A DNA stretch of 64,000 nt from Wuchereria bancrofti (Eukaryota > Nematoda > Chromadorea > Rhabditida > Onchocercidae): assembly GCA_005281725.1 (NCBI GenBank), contig SSBO01000013.1:1052281-1116280 (forward strand). The letters are read 5' to 3'. Below are positions 43,401 to 58,400 of this stretch, one piece after another. Within the stretch, counting starts at the first letter, position 1, and every line of letters starts with the position of its first letter. The notes below the pieces were generated by a model, which had not been told where the DNA came from, made no database searches, and saw only the letters and a list, made by a program, of their open reading frames with translations. Made by a program: the position numbers and the translations under genes.

Positions 43401-46400
43401 TGAGGTATCATACAAACTAGAAGTTGGATAGTTAGTAATTAGTATTAGCAATAAAAACAATACATAATTAGATTGATAAATGACGAGAATATTTAACAGT
43501 AAAATGATTATGCTAAGAATATGAATAGGTAAAGTGGAAATGAAATAAAAGAATGATAAAGACGACAAAGTGGACAGAAGTGCCACATTATTATGTCTTC
43601 CATATTATTCATATGATAGTCATCAGACTAATTGGAAGCAATTTGTGCTTTATAGAAATATTGTCCAGAAACTTCGTTCCATTCCCTGTTAGCCATTCAT
43701 CATTTTCAATTTCAATCGGCTATTAGGATTTCACTTCAGTCAGTATCGACACAAGAATTCAGTATTCCCTTTGATATGTCAAGAAAAACGACATCACTCT
43801 AGCTTTTTTTTTATTGGTTTCTTTTTTTAAATAAAATTTCAAAACGGATCAGTGTATTTTAAAATTATATTTTTTATACAAAAAAAAGAGATTTTTAAAA
43901 AATCAGTGCACATTTATCTACTCGGCTCAGTTAAAAGGTATGCATTTCAGTTTCTTTATATGAGCTTGAAATCTAATTATTCACCATTAAAAATAAACTG
44001 AATATTCCAGTAATACTAAAATAATCAATAGAAGAATTAGTTAGAGACAATTAAATATCCAATTAAATTAAAATACACAAAAATAAATACAAAAAAATTA
44101 ATTCATTAACAGAAATAAACGAAAACTAAATACATGCTATAGTCATAACAATACGATAATCATAATTAAACATATAACTAGTCATGCGATGATCATGACC
44201 GAGCAAGTGATAATTATGACAGAGAAATCATGATCTCCAATATTTTCTAAATTGGATCCCAGTAACTGTGGTAAATTTTCATGAAAATACAATTGCTGCA
44301 ATTATTCAAATATCCAAAAAAAAGAAAAAAATCTGTTGGAGTGTGATTTAATCTTTAAAATTAATAATTCAATTAAACAAATTGGAGATAATAGAAAGTG
44401 AAACCTTGCACGATTTTTATTTTTTTTACTAAGAATAATGTATACTCAATTGCCAATTAACTTTTTGTGGATAGCAATAATATATTTTAAAAGTTGTAAA
44501 GTGACGAATATCTTTTTAATTTCACATTTAGCACCGATGTTGATTTTGAACCATTTATGGAATTTTCAGCATTTCAAGAAGAAATTGATGAAGATGACCA
44601 AGGCGAGGTCGACAACAATGGATAGAATAGGAGAAAATGAAGTGGGAGAAGCATCAATGAGAATAGAAGAATGGATTTTCCTGTTAGAGATAGACCAGTT
44701 TAAAAGATGGAAGTAGTATTTTCAGCCGATTAGTAAATGATAAAAAAAGATTATTCCAATAGGTGACAAAATGGTAAAGATATAAGAAAGAGATTTTATA
44801 GACATAGAAAGAAAGTTAAAAGTTATTTATAAGTAGCAATGTCAACAAGAGTGAAAAATTATCAATACTGATAATGTAACAGTTAAATCATTACCAATAA
44901 AGGCAAAAAAAAAACATTTGATTTTATGTTTTGATAATTTATGATAATGATTTGCGATAATATTAATTCTTTCTCTTATTAATCATGTAAATAGACATTT
45001 TAGTTTCTCGACTGCAAACATTGCAGTATGCGAATTTGCAGCATAACAATATGTGTATGATATGTAAATTAAAATGATTTCTTCATTCTTAATCGCAATT
45101 TGAATTCGGCAATATTAAGGACTTCATTCTCGATCACAATTTTAAACAATTTTAAATTCTTTTTTTAAGCCGCAACTTTGAGTTTGACAATATTGAGAAT
45201 CCTTTTGTTCTTGACCATAACTTTGAAAGTATCGACGATAGAGAAGAAAGAATATTATAAATGGATCAGTGATTTCAATGATTAAATTAACAAAATTAGC
45301 TTACTTACCTAAATGAATCTTCAAATCGTCGAAGCTTTAAACATTGCGTAAGACGTTTTTCGTGTTTCATCCAAAATGTATCGAAACTTCGTTCTGTTTC
45401 TTCCAATTGTATAAGCATTCTTTCGATTGCTGTTACATTATGAAGCCTATAAAAAAAGGACAATATGCAAAATAACAAAATTTGCGTAAATAAATTTAAA
45501 GAATTACAAGTGCTGCAAAATTACCAAAAGTCAATTATACCAATTATCAAATTATTAATTATGCTAAAAGATAAATCAAAATGTAAGCAGTTGGAATGGC
45601 GGGCGTGCGCCACAATATTGAATACAATTCCACATCTGTAAACGTTTCATATTAAAACAGACTTTATTTCTTAACAAATGTTAAGCAAAACGCTTGGAAT
45701 TATATGTGGGCATATACGCACATGTGTTTATATGTATGTATGTGTCTGTATTATGTATGTGTGTGTATGCATTATTTTATTAATTTGAATACAAATGAAT
45801 TAATTTCCCTTTATGTTACGGACTCAACAATAAGAACAAATTTTTTCTCTTTTATATATGTGGCTGTGTCTGTACATGTGTGTGCACATACATCTATGTA
45901 TGCACGCATATGTTCATGTATACGGTATGTGTATTCATTATTTTATTAACTTGAATATAAATGAATTAATTCGTTTCAGTGTTACGGAAAGAACTTGATA
46001 GCAAATTTTATCTCTTTGTGCGTATGTGTGTGTTCGTATATATGCATATTATGCATATGTGTGTGTATGTGTTATTATTTTATTAGTTTGAATATAAGTG
46101 GATTAATTTGCTTTAATTAATTCATTTCAAAGCAGGTGCTATATTTTAACAATCCAATGGAAGAAAAAAAAGATAAGACATTTTATGCACAATATTTACA
46201 TTAAATTTCATTTATGCCAAGTGAAACAAATTTCAAAGAGTAAAAAAAAGAAATAAATTTCAGATTTTAAAATTTATCATTTTTTGGCATAATAATTTCT
46301 TTTAAAGAAATGCAATAATAAAAGTTAGTTTTAAACTATTGAAATAATAGTTTAAAAAATTTCAACTATTAATAAAAATTTGAATAAGTTAAAAATTCAA

Positions 46401-49400
46401 AAAAAGGAAATCTTTTTTAAACGTTAAACTTAATGTTACCATTGTTCAAAATTACTTTAAAAGAAGACACTAGTAGCATAACGGTATTCAGGAAATGAAC
46501 CTGGTTGGACTAAGTTGCTCATGTTCCGGCTTAACATCCAATTGTCTGACATGTCGCAATAATGATAATCCTTTCCGTACAGATATTCGAAAATCTTCCT
46601 GTTAAAAAAATGAGCATTAAAATTAAATATACAGAATGAAATTGAATTTTTTCCATATGGATATCCGGAAATTTTCCTGAAAACTGTAAATACGAACAAG
46701 AAATAACCTTTATAGCATCACGTTCTGCAGTTTGTATCTCAAGAATTCGTGCTGTTGTCTCGACATCATTAGGAAGTTCTGTTTCTTTTAGGCAACGACC
46801 AAATTCGCTTAATGATTGAGCAATTACCGTTGCAGATGATTTCATCCGTTCGATATTCTGAGAAAGGAGGAAAAACTCGAATTAATTAGATGATTTGGGA
46901 AGAATGAATGACGTTATCCAATTTTTGTAATTTATTTTTGAAATTTAAATAATTTTTCGGTCATTATTTAACATACTTCTAAGTAAAATAGTAAAATTTC
47001 TTAAATTTCTGATTATTTATTAAAATAATATTAATTCCAGCTTTTTTTATTTTCACTTGAAAAAAAGGAAAAATGGGATCTTATTTAAATTACCTATTTG
47101 AAAAAAAGTCTCATTTGAGAAAAAAAATTGGCATTATGAAAAAAACGGAATCTTACAGAACCCGTGAGAAGAAAAGTGGAAAACAAATGAATACAGAAGG
47201 GAAGATTTCTTTCCGAAATTTAAAATTTATAGAAGAAAATGTGGAAGAAAATGTGAAAAAAGTATAGAAGAAATTTGCAATAAAAATAATCCTACAAAAT
47301 TTTAAAAATTAGCCTTTTTATTGAATATATGAATAAAAATTAAATAAGTTACACAAATACTATATAAAATTGGTTCAGAAATTAATTGATTAATTAATTA
47401 CTAATATTCGACCAGACTAAAAAAAATTGCAACATTATGCTGGGTAGATTTAAACTGTAAAAGGAAAAAAGTGCATCACTAAACCTTACCAACTGATAAA
47501 CTAATTTGAAAGAATTAATAGTTTGCATGATGAAAATTATTTGCTCAGTAATACTTTCCCGCCCTGTATCCAATGTACAACATTAAATAACCGGCAAATC
47601 TTGAAGACGCTTTGATGTAAAAAATTTGGCAAAAAGAAAGGGAAGGAGCAGAATAATTATATGTGTATATGCACATATGATGTAAAATAAAAATCAGTCC
47701 TTAAAAAAAAGTGAAAAAAAAGGAAAAGTGAACGAAATGTGAATGTTTTGAAAATTAATGGGACCTATTTTTATTATTACTACTACTACTTACTACTACT
47801 ACTGCCAATAAATAGTAATAATAATAACAATAATAATTTAAAAATAATAATAGTAGCAATAAAAAAAAGAAAATAGCAAGTTACCATACGATGTTGGACC
47901 CATTCCAAATGATTATATTTTAGCACGCCACCGACATCCATTGTCAAACAATCTGGCCCAATATAGCGGCGGAGTTCAAGTGAACTCTGGCAAATCACCA
48001 CCTAAAATAATTTGAGAAATATGCGCACAATAACATTTAAGATGAATTATGATAAATGATTGTGAAGAATTATAGCAGTTAATCAATTTAGTATTTGATA
48101 ACTTTAGAAAAAACAAAAAAAAAGAAATGATTCATTACTAAATTAATTAATTTTTGTCTTTGAAAAACTAATTTTTTACATTATTGCATTATATAATAAA
48201 ATCAACAAATATCTTTAGACCCAATTCATTCATTAATATTTCATTACCAAAGATTTATTTTCAAATAAAAAAAAACGAGATAAGGACAGTAGAAATGAGA
48301 AATAGAGACTCCATGTTACAAATGACAGATTCGAAAAGAAAAAAATCTGAAGATATCTAAATATCGAATCCAAAAAATTAATTAATAAGTAGAATGACAA
48401 CAACAATATTGATAATATATTCAAATATTTGTAATTCAGCTTTTTAAAACAACAAAAAAGCTAAGGAAATTACATTTATTACATTCACAAATAACTGTTT
48501 AGTAATTCAGGTTAGGTGTGATGAATTCATTATCGAAGGGATTACTTCCGGTATTTCTGGTATTTTATTGAATTGGATGGGTTTTTTTTTCAGAATAATA
48601 ACAAATAAGAATTATTCTGCTTTTTGTACTTCTCTCAAAATTTCATTTAAAGCAATTACATGACGTCGATACAGTGGATTTTTTTATCTACCGTATAACG
48701 GTCTGTTCTCACTGTATAGCTTACAGTACCACTGCACATTTATACGTTTTTATACGTTATCTCATATCACTCTTATTTTTAAATACTTCAAACATTTGAA
48801 AATATACAACGATTTCTTGATTTTTTGATGAGGCTACAACAATGTTAATTTGTGAAAAAACTTGAAAAAGAAGAGAGAAGATATATTTGTTCATTTTTCT
48901 CTTTTTTCTTGCAGCAATTCAATGCTCTAAAAATTATGACTAAAAGCAAAATATATGAAAAAGATTTATTTCCGGTTTCCAATTCATTCATCATTTCCGG
49001 TTTCTGATTTAATAAAAAAAGAAAAATTTTTCTCTCACTAAAATTGGATTCATTTCATCTTAACACCTTTATGCGTTTCATCATTTTTTAGTTTATTTAT
49101 TTTCTCAGACGGAAAAGAAAAAAATGAAAAAATGTCAAAGAAATGAAACGGAGAAAAAGAACTGAAAATACCTTTCATTTTTCTATTTTCACTTTTTTTA
49201 CTCCTTTTTATTTCTTCCCCTGTTTTTCAATTATTCGAGAATTTGTAGTTATTGAGAGGTTAAAGAGCGCGGAAATGTTGGTAAACAGTGGATGAATGAG
49301 GGGGTAGGCGAGAACGGGCAAGATGATAAAAAAGGAGAGCCGACGAAACAAAAGCAGGTTTGAGAAAAACGAAAAAAAGACATTCGAGCAAATGCAAATT

Positions 49401-52400
49401 GCTATGAGTTGAAATGAAATGCAAAAGGTGTTGGAAGAATGGAAGTGAATTGTTGTTAAATGTCAGAAAATTTTCAATTCTTAACATTTTTTCAATGCTT
49501 AATGAATAAATAGAAAAATTTATAATGAAAATGAGAAGGTTTAGGAATGAATTTTTAAATTATATAAAAATCGAGACATTCCACTGAAAAAAAAGTTTTA
49601 ATAGAAACCGGGGATATTTTTCAAAATTTATTCATTTATAGTTGCAAATTTAATATAATCTTTTAAAAGTGAAAATAAATTTAAAAATTTTAATTTCAGA
49701 GAAATTTTAGAGATGTTTTGATAACGATAACATATTATTTACAGCATAATTATTGTCAATTTATTGGCACTGAATAATGTTTGAAATATTAAATTATCTA
49801 TAACTTTTAAATTTTATTTATTAATTGCTAAAAATGATAAAATGATTGAGTTAAGAATTAATTTAATCATTTTAATCTTTTTTTTTTGTTTTTTCGGGAG
49901 AAATTGCTTAATGACAAAAGGACAGGAAAGGGAAGAAAAAAAGTTTAATTTAACTGTTACCTGATATAACAAAGTTAAAAAAATTATTGTACTTTAAAAC
50001 ACAAATATTGAAGAATCCCTTTTTATTTTCCTTTTTTTAATTCAAAATTGATAATATATTATGCACAAAAGAAAAAATGAAATAATATTAGAAAACAAAA
50101 TGAGTCAAACAATCGTTAAAATCTTATGTAAGTCTACATCTTTTCCCTAATCAATATCGCATTAATATATTTACTTAAATTTGTCAACCTATACTATGCA
50201 GTATGAAGTAATACCATAGCCTAAGTTTTGCAGTATTACTTAATTCAACAATTACTTAAGTGTTTTACTAGATTGTTTGAATGTCTAGATAATCAATATT
50301 TGCACACCTGTAAATGCATGTAATTTTAAATTCATGTAACAAATTCGTGTAAAATAATGACCAAGAACAGATAAAAATGTAAAAATCATTAAGTATCATA
50401 TATTATTTAGAAAAGGTATATCTCGTGGTGAATCCAATTTATATTACAGTAAAATGAATTGAAGAAAGCCTGTTTGAAACAAATTTAAAGAAGAATAATT
50501 ATATCAGCGATAATAATAATAATAAATATAATTGACAGTAATGATAATAGTAAGAAAAGTATTGATAAAATGATTAAAAATACTGTTGAAATATTTTTTT
50601 AATATGGTATTACTCTAATGAAATTTTAAATTTGTTTACTTATATCATTTATTGAGGTTTAAATTAATTATTTACTTCAACGATTACTTAAATTGCAGTT
50701 TAATGGACTTCTAGGTGTACTGATTAAACTATTCACAGATTGCAAAACTAAAAGCGGATTCACATAATTAGAAATTTTAAAAATTTTACTTAATTATGTT
50801 AACTAAATGATAAATCATTAATCATTAAGATTTTTGAAATAAATGGTATATAGCTTGAATGCACTCAATAAAATAAAATCGAAATTAAATTATAAAAATT
50901 TGATTATTGTTTCAAGCAAATTTCATTACAAAAACATGATTATTGTTTCAGGCAAATTTCATTACAGAAACTGATTTGAAAATATCTTGGATACAAGGGA
51001 ATGGTGATTGGCGAGAAAAAATGATAACAAGCTAATATAATTAAATAATCAAAGAAAGATTAAATAGAGTTCTACAGAAAAAAAGAAAAAAATCCAAATA
51101 ACTTCATTGAATTAATAATAAAAAGTTAAATGATGTAATTTGATAACTATTACTACAAGTTTATTTCTTCCACCTAAAATTAACAGTTATTTTAATTGTG
51201 CTACAGTAAGTACAATATACTTTTTAATTTTAACATAGAAATGTAATTGTATTAGGTAATCTGAAAAGATAAAATAATTCCATTATTTAGTATTATAAAG
51301 TAAGACAAAATTTGTATACCTTAAATTTATAATTTTCAGTAATTCCACGGTATCCCACCTCGAGTGCACGCTGCAATACACTTTCCGGTTTTAATACAAG
51401 TACAATCCGAACCGGTCTTGGAAATGAATTCTGTAATACAAGCAGTGTATGATAAACACGCATACATCACTACTTAACTTCGTTTCTTTTTCTTTCTATA
51501 CAATTTGTCATTTAAAATATTTTCAAAGAAAATATTCAGCCTTTATTTTTTCTTCAATTAATCATTTGACAATAAGTATAAGAAAGAAGAGAAATTAATA
51601 AAAAAAAATAAAAAGGTTTTGGAAATTTCCAGTGGAAAAAACAAAGAAACAAAAGTATTTATTTTAAGCAAAATGATACTGTGTTGATTAATAATGGATT
51701 AAATTTAATGGATTAATTATTCGTTTAATTAAATTTCGCGTTAAAATTTCAAAAAAAAAATGTAAAAATTATTTGGAAATTTTAACACGAATATTTATAT
51801 ATATTTCTAAAATAATTCTTTGCTTTTATATAAAAAACAACCATTTATATTAATAGAAAATTGTTATGTTGTTAATAAAAGTGACATTGAAATTTTATTA
51901 CATTCAGAAAAAAATTATGAACAACAAAAACTCTTACCATTCTTCTCACTCCTATCACTCAGTGATGCAACTTCATTGTAAATGTTTGAATTATTATCAC
52001 ATTATTTTTTTTGAAAGGAAACAAGAAATAAATAAATAAAGAAATAAATTTATAAAATGGAGAGAATAAGATGGCTAATCATTTTAACCAAAAAAAAAGC
52101 AAAAGAAAGCAAAATATTTAAATTCTTCCTAAATCATAAATTTTTGATAGTATTATTTGAAATTATAAAATAATTAAATTTTGAAATGATGAAAACGTAC
52201 AATTGTTAAAAGCCTTTTTAAACTGTTTTTAATTAATTAATACATTAATTGTTTTACTTTTAAAATTATTCGTACTAATTTTAAAAGGTGATAGTGAAAA
52301 AAGATTGCAGATTTTTCTTTTCGCAGTTTTTGTTTAAAATTATTTCAAAATTTTTTTATTATTATCAAAAACTTTCCCCAAAATACTTTTCTGTATTATT

Positions 52401-55400
52401 ATTAAAAGCGTTCCTTTTTCATTACTATTAAAATTTCTTAAATGCAAAATAAAATCTAAGTGTAAAGAAAAGAAAGAACGAAAAAATTGTTCGATTTCCA
52501 GAAAATAATTTTAAAAACTGTCAACAATAATTAACATCCGACTTTTTTTCTTTTTTTTTCCGTTTTCTTTCCGTTTTTGCAGTTTTTTTTTGTCTTTTTT
52601 TAATGACGACAATGATAAGATGAAAATATTAAGAATGATGCAAAGCAATAAGATGGATGATAATTTGATTTGTTGAAAATGACAAAAGGTTTATGATTGC
52701 ATAGAAATAAAATGAAGCAAATAGGTGAGAGATAAGGTAGGACAAAAGTAGAATGCAGTATGTTATGGCAAAAATGTCATTTCTAATTCGATGCAATCAT
52801 TTTTTATTAAATTTTCTATTTTCATAATTAATAATTTCATTTGTACATATTCGTTTCGATTGAATATGTTATTTTAGGCTCAATANTACTTTTACTGATT
52901 GAAGATTAAAAGTTTTATTAAGTATTTAAATAATAAAAAAAGAAAAAAATGTGATGATAATTATTATTGAGCCTAAAATAACATATTCAATCGAAACGAA
53001 TATGTACAAATGAAATTATTAATTATGAAAATAGAAAATTTAATAAAAAATGATTGCATCGAATTAGAAATGACATTTTTGCCATAACATACTGCATTCT
53101 ACTTTTGTCCTACCTTATCTCTCACCTATTTGCTTCATTTTATTTCTATGCAATCATAAACCTTTTGTCATTTTCAACAAATCAAATTATCATCCATCTT
53201 ATTGCTTTGCATCATTCTTAATATTTTCATCTTATCATTGTCGTCATTAAAAAAAGACAAAAAAAAACTGCAAAAACGGAAAGAAAACGGAAAAAAAAAG
53301 AAAAAAAGTCGGATGTTAATTATTGTTGACAGTTTTTAAAATTATTTTCTGGAAATCGAACAATTTTTTCGTTCTTTCTTTTCTTTACACTTAGATTTTA
53401 TTTTGCATTTAAGAATTTTTAATAATAATGAAAAAAAAAGGTTTTTAATAATAATACAGAAAAGTATTTTGGGGAAAGTTTTTGATAATAATAAAAAAAT
53501 TTTGAAATAATTTTAAACAAAAACTGCGAAAAGAAAAATCTGCAATCTTTTTTCACCGCAGTTTTTGTTTAAAATTATTTCAAAATTTTTTTATTATTAT
53601 CAAAAACTTTCCCCAAAATACTTTTCTGTATTATTATTAAAAGCGTTCCTTTTTCATTACTATTAAAATTTCTTAAATGCAAAATAAAATCTAAGTGTAA
53701 AGAAAAGAAAGAACGAAAAAATTGTTCGATTTCCAGAAAATAATTTTAAAAACTGTCAACAATAATTAACATCCGACTTTTTTTCTTTTTTTTTCCGTTT
53801 TCTTTCCGTTTTTGCAGTTTTTTTTTGTCTTTTTTTAATGACGACAATGATAAGATGAAAATATTAAGAATGATGCAAAGCAATAAGATGGATGATAATT
53901 TGATTTGTTGAAAATGACAAAAGGTTTATGATTGCATAGAAATAAAATGAAGCAAATAGGTGAGAGATAAGGTAGGACAAAAGTAGAATGCAGTATGTTA
54001 TGGCAAAAATGTCATTTCTAATTCGATGCAATCATTTTTTATTAAATTTTCTATTTTCATAATTAATAATTTCATTTGTACATATTCGTTTCGATTGAAT
54101 ATGTTATTTTAGGCTCAATAATAATTATCATCACATTTTTTTCTTTTTTTATTATTTAAATACTTAATAAAACTTTTAATCTTCAATCAGTAAAAGTATT
54201 TTTCACTATTTTAGTGAAAGAAATTTTTGCTCTTCGATACAATAAAAATAAAATAAATTTTTAAAAAAAATTTTAAATTCAATTACTGTGGATTTATTTT
54301 CTGTTTCACTTGGAAAGGAAAAGATTCTATCGAAATATTGGTAAAAAAATATTGATAAAATTTGAATTAAAACTGAAATGAAACAAAATTAAACTGAAAT
54401 AGTTAAATCACCAACCGTTGCGCATTTCAAATTTAGAGTCTACATCAAAAAAAAGGGACAAGTAATTGGTTAGTAACAAAAAAAAAAATTTTGTAAAATT
54501 TAATTAAAATTACTAATTGCTATGTAATCGAAAAGCAAAAAAAAGCTGAGACTAGAAAAAGCAAAGTTCTTTGGTATGTAAAATAATTATAAAAAAAGAT
54601 AACGATATTTTAAGTACTTAACGATATTTTAAAATAATGTTTTATAATAGTAGCAGTAATGATAACGATACTAATAATAGTGATACTAAACACCCATCGA
54701 AAAATATGGATTAGAAATTACGAACTTAAATTCGCCATTTCTTTTATTTTTTCTTCCTAAACTAAAATAATTTTGAACTTTCAACAATTGCTGCATCAAA
54801 ATATTTTCTCCTTTTCAACTAGTCATTCTCTTAAATTATTTTTTTTACTTCTTTCTTTGTTAAAATATCAATTTTTTCGTATTTTTAAACCAGAAAAAAG
54901 AAAAATTGGTTATACTAATGATAAATGACGGTTTATTGTGCTAATTTTATGCTTGAAGTAAATTTTTAATTTCAATAATTCGAAAAAAGTATCCATCAAA
55001 CAGCATCTTCATTCACTTATTTGTTTTGTTAAATTTTTTTAAGTCTAAATTATCCTTTTTTCTGGGAAGATTAACAAAAAAGATACTTTATAAATTTGTG
55101 ATTTTTAAGTAAGACTTGTTAAAATCTCCAAAAATAATTTGAAAAATATTTTACCAATTGACTTCTCTTTATTTTTGCTCATTTTTAACAATGTTTTTGG
55201 TTTTTTAGTTTTTTTTCCTTTTTCACATTTATTTGAATTAATTTAACACTTAAGTTTTGGTAATTTAAACTGAATTGGAAATTCAGATTGTTAAAATTTA
55301 AATAATATTAAAAATTATCTAATAATGAATCGAAAATTTTGTTCGAAATTCCTAATATTTCGATTACGAACATTAACTGTATTAGACAATTGATGATTGA

Positions 55401-58400
55401 TTGGTCATTTGTCACCATCATTCATTTCAATTTTCACATAAACTGTTGTTTAAACGTTTACTTAAAATTTATAACAAAGTAACTAAACAATAAGTTTTAC
55501 TGTACAAAAATTTAAAATCACCAAAAATACAAATAGGTAAAGCAGAGAAGTATGTAAAAGCAATCAAATCAAAAAAAAATTTAAAAAGAGAAGGAAAAAT
55601 ATTAAGCAAATGCAAAAATTTTAATTAATATGCTTTGCTAAGTGTTAATTAAAATTTGCGAAACGAAGAAGCTGATTAAATAATCTAGCTGCTTCTTTTT
55701 CACTTCAAAAATCAAAATTAGAGCTAAAAAATGAAAAAGAAAAGGGCGAAAGGGAGGAAGGAAACAAGTAGAAATGTTTCTATTAGAATTTGTTTTCTCA
55801 CCTATGTAATTTCCATTAATTCCGACTATTTTATTTTAAATTAATTGACATTTTGCAAACATTTGGATATTGTCGATTAAAATAAAATAGGAGAAATGAT
55901 CGACAGAGCTAAAAATGATGAGAAAATGAGATGGAGGTTAAAAAATTTATTGAATTCAACTTTTTATTATATTTGAAATGTTTACGGTGGTAATTGAAGA
56001 AGACAGGAAATGAGAAGATCAAGTTGCTCTTCGGTTAACTGAGATCTACTATCCGGAAATATAAGCATCGGATTGCCATCTTTTGTGCGAGCACCTAAAA
56101 GAAAAGAAGATAAGAATGGAATAAATTTAATTGCAAATTTTTTTAGCAAAATAAATACTAATTTGTTCCTTCTACTTCTTATTAATAAACACTCTCTGAG
56201 AAAATAATTATTTTTTATTAAATAAAAAATAAAAGAATAAAAAATGATTAAATTTTAAAAGTAACTTTTCCATAAAAAAGGAACAGTTTTCGTATTGCCA
56301 ATTTAATATTTCAAATTAAATGAATTGCAAATTTACATTAGCTAAAAATTTTCCTTAAATAAATTTTCCCAAAAGGAAAATTTATGTCGAATGCGGGAAA
56401 AAAGGGCGGAAAAGAAGATAAATATTTTGAAATAAAAAAAGAAGCATCGTACATTAAAAAAAAGAAGTATTATATATGCGCATATACAAAAAAAAAAGTA
56501 TCTTATATTATTTGGAAAAAATTGTAGTGAACAAAAAGGAAAAACCCAGTTAAAAAAACAAAATTTTTTTTGGAAATTAATTTTTGAAATTTTTTTTCAG
56601 ATTAATCATTTTAATTACAAAATGAAATGAAGCAGAATTTTTCGCTATTCTGTGTTATAAAATTTATTTTTAGTGATGAATGAAGGAATTTTTTAATTAA
56701 GATGAAATTAAAAAAATTGGACAAGTTTATTTTTTAATTAAAATAATTAAAATGAATGAAAANNNNNNNNNNNNNNNNNNNNNNNNNNNNNNNNNNNNNN
56801 NNNNNNNNNNNNNNNNNNNNNNNNNNNNNNNNNNNNNNNNNNNNNNNNNNNNNNNNNNNNNNNNNNNNNNNNNNNNNNNNNNNNNNNNNNNNNNNNNNNN
56901 NNNNNNNNNNNNNNNNNNNNNGAAGCAGAATTTTTCGCTATTCTGTGTTATAAAATTTATTTTTAGTGATGAATGAAGGAATTTTTTAATTAAGATGAAA
57001 TTAAAAAAATTGGACAAGTTTATTTTTTAATTAAAATAATTAAAATGAATGAAAAAATTTTCGTCAAATTACCATTAGAAAAGTACATAATTTTGTGGAT
57101 GATATTTCGAATGATAAGCCAAATTTTTTTTTTTTTTTGCACCAGTGAGGAGAAACAATAGTCCACTCAACATCACATAGCAAGCAATTAATTAATATTG
57201 TTTTAATTAAGCCGATAACCAACTGATAACATTTATCAAAGTGATTAGACGAAATTTTAAAAATGTATGATACATTCAATATAAATAACAAATTGGGATG
57301 TTCAATTATTGTATAAATTATGAATGGGAAAATATGGTTATTTTAAAACGAAACAAAGAATTTGATGTTTAAATTTGTCTTATTAAACATTCATGCTTAT
57401 ATGTAAGCTGATTTTAATTAGCTTAATTGGTATTGTCATGGCTTAAATTAAGAATGTCATAGAGTTACATTTGTTTTATTATTCTTTCAAACCATAAAAT
57501 TATTTCTTTGTTCAAATAAAACAATGGTTTCAAGAACAAATAATGAAAAGAAAAAGGAATTGTATGGAAGAAAGAAGAAAGTGCAAACAAAAATTCATTG
57601 AAAAATTTCTTCTTTTGAAAAAAATTATACAAAGAGAAATAAAAACACATGGTAAATAAAACGATTACAAGGAAACAAATTAAAAGAATTTCCAACAAAA
57701 ATAAAAAATTTTCAAAAAATTTGAAATAATAGAAAGAAGNAAACAAAAATTCATTGAAAAATTTCTTCTTTTGAAAAAAATTATACAAAGAGAAATAAAA
57801 ACACATGGTAAATAAAACGATTACAAGGAAACAAATTAAAAGAATTTCCAACAAAAATAAAAAATTTTCAAAAAATTTGAAATAATAGAAAGAAGCAGCA
57901 AAATAGATGATAATTGCTCGAATTTAGAAAAAAAACCAATAATTAATAAATCATGCAAATAATGATATTTTTGTTTAAGTCATTCTTCCTATCTGATGCT
58001 AATCTTTCACTAATTCTAGTCTTTGTTTTCGAATATTTCATTATGTATTGGTACTACTACAGCTATATTATAATAACTAAATTTTAATATCCATGTCGAA
58101 TTCAACGCAATGTTTTAATTTAGAATTGCAAAAATTTAATTATATAAAACTATAATATTACTAACAATGCCTTCTCTTTGTAACCTTACTGATAAAATTT
58201 GCAAAAAAAGACAATGATTTTTTATTAGAAGAGTATATTATTTGAGCACAAAAATATACTTAGCTAAAATGTACTCTTGATTAACGTAATTTAATAAAGT
58301 AATAAATATAACCAACTGAAATTACAAATTTAAAATGCACGCCATGGACAATGTATTCAGTTCAACGAGAAATGTCATAATATACATTAAGTTCAATTCA

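Larger units (their letters stand above)
39189..46857 (-). other. RhoGEF spectrin-like helical region exons
   Basis: Eight exons encode heptad-like helices that align with the spectrin-type repeat region of Dbs. Landmarks are SPTRLHNVTAIERMLIQLEE, then FDTFWMKHEKRLTQCLKLRR, FEDSFR, GQELISSQDVELTASLLPKC, DELDHMADAL, NNWCHRGVELL and VAERIDDMRR. The region ends with KPPVQVVSP, like the PVQPV motif of vertebrate Dbs just before the DH domain. In Dbs this part lies between the lipid-binding and catalytic domains and restrains the latter. Confidence 0.85.

Noticed and set aside
49260..49487. 75-codon minus-strand ORF in a RhoGEF intron
   Set aside because: No splice sites in a fitting phase and no correspondence to Dbs, whose exons on both sides are already contiguous.
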